Origin: Euryarchaeota archaeon UBA111
GTDB lineage: Archaea > Thermoplasmatota > Poseidoniia > Poseidoniales > Poseidoniaceae
Assembly (NCBI GenBank): GCA_002506025.1
Contig: DAWS01000152.1
Location: 1-8,834, forward strand
Direction of reading: 5' to 3'
DNA: 8,834 nt
Below the pieces are notes generated by a model. The model worked only from the letters and a program-made list of their open reading frames with translations. It did not search any database and had not been told where the DNA came from. The translations under genes and the position numbers were made by a program. How positions within the stretch are numbered: position 1 is the stretch's first letter; each line of letters opens with the position of its first letter. Positions 1 through 6,200 of this stretch are shown here, one piece after another.

Positions 1-1
1 G

Positions 2-874
2 GCTTGCCATCCGCTTATTTATGGGGGTACTGAGGAACAGAAAGAAAAATTCCTAAGGCGAGTTTGCGATGGTGAAATCTCAGCATACTGCGTTACTGAA
101 CCTGGGGCAGGCTCTGATGTGCGAGCCATGACTACCATTGCAACACTTGATGGTGATGATTATATTCTCAACGGTGCAAAGATGTGGATTGGTGGAGCAG
201 GGCATGCGAACTGGTTTTATGTGTTAGCAAAGACCTCAGCGGCTGATTCGCACGATTCGTTGAGTGGGTTTATTGTTGAAGCAGACTCACCAGGATTGTC
301 TGTTGGTAAGAAAGAAGAAAAGATGGGCCAAAGGTCCTCAGATACACGGTCGGTCAGTTTCGATAACGTCAGGGTGCCGAGGGCTAATTTGGTAGGCGGA
401 GTCGAAGGACAGGGCTGGCTTCAAGCCATGGTGGCATTCGATCGCTCCAGACCAATGTTAGCTTCGCATGCCTTGGGCAATGCACGAGGAGCAATGGAGG
501 AAGCTTGGCAATATGCGAATGAGCGGCAAACCTTTGGCAAGCCAATTTTTCATCATCAAGCCATATCATTCATGTTGGCTGACATGAGCACTAAGATAGA
601 GGGTGCTCGATTGCTTGCATACAAAGCCGCTGACTTGTTAGACAAAGGTGAACCTGCAACACTGGCTGCTGCTCACGCAAAACGTTACGCAGCCGATATC
701 GGTATGGAGGTCACTACAGATTCAGTGCAGATCTTTGGCGGTTACGGTTACTCTGAGGAATTTCCGGCTGCAAGGCGTATGAGAGGAGCAAAAATTTACC
801 AGATTTTCGGTGGCACTAGTCAAATTCAACGGCTGATTATCAGTCGTGAAATAAACAAGAATTACATTGAGTAG
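2..874 (+). CDS. Acyl-CoA dehydrogenase, MCAD-like, C-terminal part (5' end off the window); catalytic Glu replaced
   Basis: FAD-dependent acyl-CoA dehydrogenases oxidise acyl-CoA to trans-2-enoyl-CoA in beta-oxidation, in the cytoplasm of prokaryotes. The frame is open from base 2 to the TAG at 872-874 (290 residues), so the GTG at 119 is internal. Family motifs are visible: GTEEQK (bases 26-43), TEPGAGSD (95-118), MGQRSSDTR, ERQTFGK, HHQAISFMLADM, QIFGGYGYSEEFP and IYQIFGGTSQIQRLI near the C-terminus. The closest remembered match is human medium-chain acyl-CoA dehydrogenase. Three active-site positions differ from it: the YEGT catalytic Glu is Gly (809-811); the alternative position used by long-chain and isovaleryl enzymes is Ser (446-448, FDRSRP); the flavin-contacting Thr after MWI is Gly (191-193). 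It may be a non-catalytic partner subunit, an enzyme with another base, or a different flavoenzyme of this fold. The family is certain; the substrate is not. The next gene is convergent, 56 bases away. Confidence 0.95.
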   Translation, partial: ACHPLIYGGTEEQKEKFLRRVCDGEISAYCVTEPGAGSDVRAMTTIATLDGDDYILNGAKMWIGGAGHANWFYVLAKTSAADSHDSLSGFIVEADSPGLSVGKKEEKMGQRSSDTRSVSFDNVRVPRANLVGGVEGQGWLQAMVAFDRSRPMLASHALGNARGAMEEAWQYANERQTFGKPIFHHQAISFMLADMSTKIEGARLLAYKAADLLDKGEPATLAAAHAKRYAADIGMEVTTDSVQIFGGYGYSEEFPAARRMRGAKIYQIFGGTSQIQRLIISREINKNYIE

Positions 875-930
875 GAATAATATTTTGCCAACTAGCCATT
901 GATTAACGACATCGATCCTAATCATCCAGT
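875..930. other. Convergent intergenic gap
   Basis: This 56-base gap separates the stops of the acyl-CoA dehydrogenase and the opposing amidohydrolase. It is AT-rich, with AATAATATTTT just after the first stop (876-886). That could help archaeal RNA polymerase terminate, but the T run is only four bases and no strong stem is visible. I see no small gene in it. Confidence 0.3.
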
Positions 931-3828
931 TCATTTGGGCGGTGGTTTCAAATCTGGTAACACGGGAACAAATTGTTTTGGTTGATGTGCCTCCATTACC
1001 GTCAGGAACTCATCTAAGCTGATTACTCCGTCACCATTTGTATCGAAAGTTTCCAGCATTGCGTCAATGTCAGTGACTTTCACCGAGTCTTTGAGGAGAG
1101 TATTGACGGCGGTTCTAATCTCTCGACGAGAAACATAGCCATCGTCGGTTTGGTCAATAGCGGTAAACAACCTGACAGCAGAAAGGCCCGAGGATTTCAT
1201 GGCACTAGCGACCTTATCCTTGATGTCAATGGAGTCAGGGGTATTGGCATCAGTGGTGTCAATATTTGCGGTGTCAATTGTTTGATTGATATCTTCATCA
1301 TCCCACATTTTATCGATTACTGAATTTTGGGAATTAAGCAATTCATCACTATCATCGGTCCTGCTAACCACATACAAACCGAATAGCAGGATTATTACAA
1401 TAAGACCAAGAATTAATTTCAACTGATTTTTTGTTGCCTGATCTGCCTCAGTCTCGTCGGTAAATTGATCGTCGGGCAAATCAGAGAACATATCATCGTC
1501 ATTATCGACAGTATTGTTGTCAACTGGTCCGGGAAGTGTGGTTGTATCGCCGCCGTTGTTGCTATTGTCGTTGTTATTATTGCCGTTATTTATTGTGTCA
1601 TCCGGTAGTTGGACGTTAATGTTGGTTCTGTCACCATTTACCATTTCAACGGTGTAATAGTTATCATACAATTGTGACATATCTATGTGATAATTAGCAT
1701 GAGACGAGCGATTTATGACGTCAAAATACCTAGCGTCACCAGAGGTAAATATCGGGTCTAGTGTCATGTTCTTCAACCGATTCACCTCATCGCGGTAATC
1801 ACCATCAAAGGTGGTGTTTAGCCAAGCACTGATCTCTTCATCAGTATCACCAATGAACTCAACCCAATTGGCTTTCATGTCATCATATTCGTGACGCATG
1901 GCCATTGCTAATCCCGCCTCTATCTCAGCAAAGGTTTGGCTACCATCAACTTCGGTAAGTGATGTCACGTCTACTGCTTTCTGGAAGTCGGTGGCATTGA
2001 CATATTCCCAGTCATCTCCTTGCAATTGTTGCATGATATCGACATCACCAAACACAGCCTTACCCTGAACTACTGTAAGCGCAACATCAGCATCAATGGC
2101 CTCTATCAGGTTTCGATATGGGTCTTCATGGAACGTGTCTATGACAACCAAGTCAGCATACAGATCTGCTTTTATCCGACCGACAAATGGTGCCCAACCA
2201 GTGGCATCTGCTGGATTTGAGGTGACCATCTCTACCAGCTGGTAATTGCTAAAGTAACCGTTGAGGTTGTTGCTGTTCCACATGTCAGCAACCTTCAATT
2301 CATGGAGATTATTTTTTGACCCACTGGGTCCCCAATCCGGAGAAATTGAGATACTTACTCCGGCTTGATGAGCAGCGACTACATCTGTGGTATCACCGTA
2401 TAGTAACAGGTTGGAAAGCGGAGACCAAACAAGTTCTGAATTGACACTAGCCATCTGACTGAATTGAGAGGAATCCATTGCAGTGCCGTGAATTACTATT
2501 GTCTCGTCCATTATCAGGCCCTTGTTCCACAATGCATCAAATTCGTCTTTACTTGATTGGTCAACACCTTCCGATAGGTGGACAAACCATGCATTAAGCG
2601 TTCCAGCTTCGCTTTGACTGATTAAATGGCTGCCAGTGTAATCATCATCGGCAGCACCACACACTGCGCAGGTCGAGATACCATCTTGGCCAAAGTTGTA
2701 CAATTCGACATTGCGGGATAGGATACTATCCCATGCTTGAGTGCCGGAACTTGGTGAGCCTTGCATTGCGGTAACTCCGCCAGAAACTGCTTGGACTTCA
2801 GCATACTTCATTTGCTCACTAGCCATATCCCAACGGTATGATGATTGGATATTGGTTTTCATCCAAGTAATACTTGGGCCATAATCCCAGTTATTGCCCC
2901 ACTGATAACGATTGGTATAGCCACCTTCCTCAGATTTCTGAGATTCACTGAGATGAACTTCAAAATCCCATAATGGAATGTGATTATAGTGGACATGGTT
3001 ATGCAAATCAATTAGGCCAGGATAAATGGTTCCATCAGTTTCAACAATTGGAACATCGGTGAAGTCTACTCCCGCTGGAGGATTAGTATTCGACGCCCAA
3101 ACTCCAGTAATTTTACCGTCTCTTACCATCACATTGCCATCGTTAATGACATTTGTTTCACCATCCATGGTGACGACTCTGCCCTTTAGCAGGAATGCAC
3201 GCGAAGAATCGGTGTTGGTCAATTTGTAACAGTTTACAATATTATCAGGAACTGTGTAGGGTTCTGAATAGTCAGCAGCCCGTCCGGGAGTAGGGTCGTC
3301 CTTGCTAATTGTTCCTCCATCTGAAATGTATGACAATCCGTAACTCGAATCTCCAGCAGGAAATGACATCGAGTGTATGACATTTTGTGATGTATCCGAA
3401 ATAGATACGGTTTCTCCATCATAGTAACTCAAGTCAAGGTCAGAGTCAGCCCTAAAAACAACAATTCTCTCGTCGGCGTTGAGTGTTGTGTTGTAAGGCA
3501 ACTGACAGGGTGGGCTGCCGCTGGTGGTCGATAGTAGCCAACTCGAAACATCCTGTGATGAGTCACCAGAATTCCATATTTCGATGAACTGATCGCTGAA
3601 TTTGCCATAATCTCCATCACCATTCCAATCTACTGAGCCGTAGACATTGTCCGACGTTTCATTGGCGACCAGATTATTTGGACTTACGAAAAGTTCAGCG
3701 ATTACGATATTTGCATCACGGGCTCCAGCATTCATCTCTAGATTGTCATCAAGGCTGCCAATACTTGCATTCCATGTTGAAATTAGGAACAGCAATGTCA
3801 GGGTTACACCCACCAAGACTCGTCGCAT
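931..3828 (-). CDS. Membrane-anchored surface amidohydrolase (ATZ/TRZ type) with lamin tail domain and C-terminal EF-hands
   Basis: The 965-residue protein is modular. Residues 1-25 form a Sec-type signal sequence (MRR then VLVGVTLTLLFLIS). Residues ~38-190 resemble a lamin tail domain, containing an acidic loop DWNGDGD (67-73). Residues ~210-600 form a metal-dependent amidohydrolase. By analogy with ATZ/TRZ deaminases and chlorohydrolases, H276, H278, H417 and D498 would bind the metal, with E420 (HLSEG) and H447 (VIHGT) catalytic. All are present, so hydrolysis of a C-N or similar bond is expected; the substrate is unknown. Residues ~600-745 are unrecognised. An Asn/Asp-rich stalk (~745-798) leads to one transmembrane helix (~805-821). 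Two canonical EF-hand loops follow (892-903 and 929-940). With an N-terminal signal and one later helix, the enzyme should lie outside and the EF-hands inside. C387 and C390 form a CxxC. Start ATG 3828 sits directly before the signal sequence and is divergent from thioredoxin. Confidence 0.9.
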   Translation of the reverse strand: MRRVLVGVTLTLLFLISTWNASIGSLDDNLEMNAGARDANIVIAELFVSPNNLVANETSDNVYGSVDWNGDGDYGKFSDQFIEIWNSGDSSQDVSSWLLSTTSGSPPCQLPYNTTLNADERIVVFRADSDLDLSYYDGETVSISDTSQNVIHSMSFPAGDSSYGLSYISDGGTISKDDPTPGRAADYSEPYTVPDNIVNCYKLTNTDSSRAFLLKGRVVTMDGETNVINDGNVMVRDGKITGVWASNTNPPAGVDFTDVPIVETDGTIYPGLIDLHNHVHYNHIPLWDFEVHLSESQKSEEGGYTNRYQWGNNWDYGPSITWMKTNIQSSYRWDMASEQMKYAEVQAVSGGVTAMQGSPSSGTQAWDSILSRNVELYNFGQDGISTCAVCGAADDDYTGSHLISQSEAGTLNAWFVHLSEGVDQSSKDEFDALWNKGLIMDETIVIHGTAMDSSQFSQMASVNSELVWSPLSNLLLYGDTTDVVAAHQAGVSISISPDWGPSGSKNNLHELKVADMWNSNNLNGYFSNYQLVEMVTSNPADATGWAPFVGRIKADLYADLVVIDTFHEDPYRNLIEAIDADVALTVVQGKAVFGDVDIMQQLQGDDWEYVNATDFQKAVDVTSLTEVDGSQTFAEIEAGLAMAMRHEYDDMKANWVEFIGDTDEEISAWLNTTFDGDYRDEVNRLKNMTLDPIFTSGDARYFDVINRSSHANYHIDMSQLYDNYYTVEMVNGDRTNINVQLPDDTINNGNNNNDNSNNGGDTTTLPGPVDNNTVDNDDDMFSDLPDDQFTDETEADQATKNQLKLILGLIVIILLFGLYVVSRTDDSDELLNSQNSVIDKMWDDEDINQTIDTANIDTTDANTPDSIDIKDKVASAMKSSGLSAVRLFTAIDQTDDGYVSRREIRTAVNTLLKDSVKVTDIDAMLETFDTNGDGVISLDEFLTVMEAHQPKQFVPVLPDLKPPPK
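1549..1590 (-). repeat. Asn-rich low-complexity stalk
   Basis: Residues 747-760 of the amidohydrolase are almost entirely Asn with Gly, Asp and Ser, followed by an acidic Thr/Pro/Asp segment up to the transmembrane helix. It is probably a flexible extracellular spacer lifting the enzyme from the membrane. At DNA level the AAC/AAT codons are mixed, so it is not a clean tandem repeat. Confidence 0.7.
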
Positions 3829-3915
3829 GACTTGACCTTAACTAACAAGGACATTAACCCGCCGGTAGGGATATGTCAACGATTAGATGATAGACTAAAT
3901 CAAACAGGAATAGGC
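3829..3915. promoter_or_regulatory. Divergent promoter region
   Basis: These 87 bases separate the divergent start codons of the amidohydrolase (minus) and thioredoxin (plus), so both promoters should lie here. A/T-rich stretches that could be TATA-like lie at 3849-3858 (for the minus gene) and 3881-3900 (for the plus gene). Neither is a clear BRE/TATA match, so I do not assign a box. AGGA at 3906-3909, six bases before the thioredoxin ATG, is a plausible Shine-Dalgarno and supports that start. A TTG at 3832 could extend thioredoxin upstream, but it would put coding sequence across the whole promoter. Confidence 0.5.
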
Positions 3916-4290
3916 ATGGCTACCCAAGACATCAGCGAACCAGAGTTTGCCGGCATCATAGAAAACAACAACATCGTAATTCTAGACTTTTGGGCGGAGT
4001 GGTGTGGTCCATGCAAAGCCTACGGGCCGGTTTACCAACGAGTTTCAGACGAATTCCCTGATGTTGTGTTTGCGAAAATAAACACTGAAGACGAGCCCGA
4101 ATTAGGTAGAATGTTCAATATTAGGTCTATTCCCACAACGATTGCATTCAAGGAACAGATTGGCGTTTTTATGCAACCAGGTGCTTTACCTGAAGATGCG
4201 CTGAGAGACTTGGTAGTTATGCTCAAGGATTTAGACATGGATGAAGTCAGAAAAGAAATGGAATCTATGAAAAATGACGCCAGTGAGTAG
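3916..4290 (+). CDS. trxA: Thioredoxin
   Basis: A 124-residue single-domain thioredoxin, a cytoplasmic protein disulfide reductase reduced by a thioredoxin reductase not encoded here. The active site is WCGPCK at residues 29-34 (C30 and C33). It is preceded by the strand ILDFWAE and followed by the family's IRSIPTT segment with the cis-proline at P73 and a final amphipathic helix. The last ~20 residues (DMDEVRKEMESMKNDASE) are a charged tail beyond the usual end. I chose ATG 3916 because MATQDI begins just before the first beta strand, an AGGA lies six bases upstream, and the length becomes normal; the TTG at 3832 would add 28 unconserved-looking residues. No signal peptide or membrane segment is visible. 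The S15 lipoprotein gene follows 47 bases downstream on the same strand. The fold is certain; the physiological target is unknown. Confidence 0.95.
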   Translation: MATQDISEPEFAGIIENNNIVILDFWAEWCGPCKAYGPVYQRVSDEFPDVVFAKINTEDEPELGRMFNIRSIPTTIAFKEQIGVFMQPGALPEDALRDLVVMLKDLDMDEVRKEMESMKNDASE

Positions 4291-4337
4291 AGACAATTTA
4301 TGCGATGATTTCAATAGGTTGAGGGCCAGCGGACACC

Positions 4338-6146
4338 ATGCGATGGAAGCCTTGGCTCATCATATTAGTGATGATGAGTGCAACTCTTTCTGGTTGCATT
4401 GGAGAAGCCTCTGATGACAATGAAGAGTCATCCAATCTAGATTCATATCCTGAGCCTTGGAACCGGGCTAACATTGTCTACGATGACTCAGATGTGTTCA
4501 GTAGAGTTAGTGTTAACGGGACTCACAATATATCAGCACCTCAGTCGATTTATGTGCCAGTCCCAACAATCACTGCTGCTGACGGTGGTGCAGGATTAAC
4601 CGGAGGTGCAGAAGTTCACCTTGGTTTGTGGCTTCCAGTGATTGATGGCTGTGATTACACCGCTGGTAATGTTACTGCAGAATGTCAAGTACCAGTCCTT
4701 GCAGATGTCGGGCCATATTATGACGATGGTGATGTTTCTGCGACCACACCAGCAGACAGACTTGGACGATTTTTGATTGAAAATTATGTTCCACATGGCT
4801 ATGCAGTTGCTCAGGTCTCAGTATTTGGCACCGGCAATTCAAATCACTGCATGGACCTGATGGGGACCGATGAGCAGAGGGGAATTGACGCCGCAGTTAC
4901 TTACCTTGGAGAAGCGGGCTGGTCAAACGGCAAGGTCGGATTAATTGGTAAGTCATATGATGGGTCCACTCCGTGGCAAGCCGCAACTTTCGGCAACCCC
5001 TATCTCGCTACCATTGTTCCGATGTCAGGTCTAATTGGTGTTCACGAATTGATGTGGCGAAACGGCAGTATGGAAGCGCGTGGGCCGATTATGCACAATG
5101 GTGTTTATGGCGCATTCGGAATTGACGGTGATGGTGGTGACGCAGAGAACCTATGTGAAGGGTATATCGAGGGATATGTCAATGGTCCTGCGGCATACCA
5201 AACTGGTGGAATGGTAGATTATGCCGGTAACACCTACTGGACCGAACGTTCTTTCCTTAACCGCGTTTTGGAAAACTACCAAGGCTCAGTATACATAATT
5301 CAAGGGATGCAAGACTGGAATGTTGACCCGCACATGTCGTTTCCAGTGCATCAACAAGTCGAGGCTGCAGGGATTGAAATCAAGACCTTAGCAGGTCAGT
5401 GGGCGCATGATTACCCAGATCGAGTTCAAGGCCACAGCTCTCAAGGCTCAGGTCGTGGTGCAGAAGCTTATCCATACACTTTAAGATGGGATTGGGCAGA
5501 CGAAATGCTCTACTGGTTTGATTGGTATCTCAAAGGTGAAGGACGAGCACCGACTTTGGGTGTCGAGATGCAAGATAACCGAGGCGGCTGGCGTTTTGAA
5601 TCAACCTACCCTGCACTTGATACCGAGTATATCGAAATCAATGGAGCAGATATGGCCCCGGATGGCACATCGATGTCTGCATCTTCATCAATTACCCTTA
5701 GCTATGGCCCATTTGAACAGGATGTGATTATTGCTGGTATGCCGACTTTCCACATTCCAGTAACCCCAAGCACTCTAAACGGCGCACATGGTTTCTTGGA
5801 AATGACTGATGAAAATGGTATGCACCTAGGTCATGCGGTTATGGACTTCCGTTTCCATGCTGGTGGTAGGGATGGTCAGTTGACATTAGTTCCGTATGTC
5901 GAGGTTCTTGGGCTGATGGAGTTCATGCCGATGGATGTTTACATCTCAGCAGGTGAAACAATTTACATCACGATGACCCAAACTGGAGAAGATTATGTGC
6001 CATCATCCTCAGCAATTGGAGGATACTCCGTCGACTGGAGTGGCTCGACATTAACACTGCCAATTGTTCAACGAACATGTCAGGATTTATACCAAGCACC
6101 AATTCATGCTTACGGGACTGATGAGACAGGCATCAGAGAATGCTGA
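4338..6146 (+). CDS. Secreted lipoprotein, S15 / CocE-NonD family serine hydrolase
   Basis: The 602-residue protein belongs to the alpha/beta-hydrolase family that includes X-Pro dipeptidyl-peptidase (S15), cocaine esterase CocE and glutaryl-7-ACA acylase. Its lipoprotein signal is MRWKPW, a hydrophobic stretch, then the lipobox LSGC with C20 as lipidation site, followed by an acidic linker. The triad is S206 in GKSYDG, D326 in GMQDWNVD and H357 in GQWAHD; Y127 or Y128 in GPYYDD may supply the oxyanion-hole tyrosine. Residues ~400-580 look like the C-terminal jelly-roll domain, giving a normal full length. Besides C20 there are six cysteines (105, 116, 171, 273, 581, 602), an even number suited to disulfides outside the cell. 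It should act on the outer face of the membrane, removing X-Pro dipeptides or cleaving an ester or amide; sequence alone does not decide. The MutS-like gene starts 54 bases downstream. Confidence 0.92.
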   Translation: MRWKPWLIILVMMSATLSGCIGEASDDNEESSNLDSYPEPWNRANIVYDDSDVFSRVSVNGTHNISAPQSIYVPVPTITAADGGAGLTGGAEVHLGLWLPVIDGCDYTAGNVTAECQVPVLADVGPYYDDGDVSATTPADRLGRFLIENYVPHGYAVAQVSVFGTGNSNHCMDLMGTDEQRGIDAAVTYLGEAGWSNGKVGLIGKSYDGSTPWQAATFGNPYLATIVPMSGLIGVHELMWRNGSMEARGPIMHNGVYGAFGIDGDGGDAENLCEGYIEGYVNGPAAYQTGGMVDYAGNTYWTERSFLNRVLENYQGSVYIIQGMQDWNVDPHMSFPVHQQVEAAGIEIKTLAGQWAHDYPDRVQGHSSQGSGRGAEAYPYTLRWDWADEMLYWFDWYLKGEGRAPTLGVEMQDNRGGWRFESTYPALDTEYIEINGADMAPDGTSMSASSSITLSYGPFEQDVIIAGMPTFHIPVTPSTLNGAHGFLEMTDENGMHLGHAVMDFRFHAGGRDGQLTLVPYVEVLGLMEFMPMDVYISAGETIYITMTQTGEDYVPSSSAIGGYSVDWSGSTLTLPIVQRTCQDLYQAPIHAYGTDETGIREC

Positions 6147-6153
6147 AATTGGC

Positions 6154-6166
6154 GCGCTAAAAGCGC
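6154..6166 (+). terminator. Short hairpin after the S15 gene
   Basis: GCGCT (6154-6158) and AGCGC (6162-6166) form a perfect 5-bp GC-rich stem with an AAA loop, followed by the pyrimidine stretch ATTCTCTT. It begins 8 bases after the S15 stop codon. It could be a weak terminator or mRNA-processing signal, but five base pairs can occur by chance. Confidence 0.25.
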
Positions 6167-6182
6167 TATTCTCTTAAGCCGA

Positions 6183-6198
6183 TGACAAACCATTGTCA
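6183..6198. promoter_or_regulatory. Inverted repeat immediately upstream of the MutS-like start codon
   Basis: TGACAA, spacer ACCA, then TTGTCA form a perfect 6-bp inverted repeat ending two bases before the ATG at 6201. It could be an operator for a dimeric repressor, or an RNA hairpin close to the initiation site. No Shine-Dalgarno is seen in this gap, so initiation may be leaderless or depend on the upstream transcript. Confidence 0.3.
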
Positions 6199-6200
6199 CC

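Noticed and set aside
119..121. GTG as the start of the acyl-CoA dehydrogenase
   Set aside because: The frame is open to base 2 and upstream codons encode conserved family motifs (GTEEQK, TEPGAGSD), so the gene begins outside the window.
722..934. 70-codon minus-strand frame overlapping the acyl-CoA dehydrogenase end
   Set aside because: It covers conserved coding sequence on the other strand, overlaps the amidohydrolase stop by four bases, and shows no domain.
1549..1590. Asn-codon run as a tandem repeat or phase-variable tract
   Set aside because: AAC and AAT are mixed with GGC, GAC and AGC codons, and there is no perfect repeat unit long enough to slip.
2659..2670. CxxC in the amidohydrolase as a target of the neighbouring thioredoxin
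   Set aside because: The thioredoxin has no export signal and the CxxC is predicted outside the cell, so direct contact is unlikely without an electron relay that is not seen here.
3832..3834. TTG start extending thioredoxin by 28 residues
   Set aside because: The extension has no thioredoxin-like or signal sequence, would fill the divergent promoter region, and ATG 3916 has a normal length and an AGGA upstream.
3832..3879. TTGAC and GTCAA as paired operator arms in the divergent gap
   Set aside because: The arms are only 5 bases long and 38 bases apart, which is easily chance.
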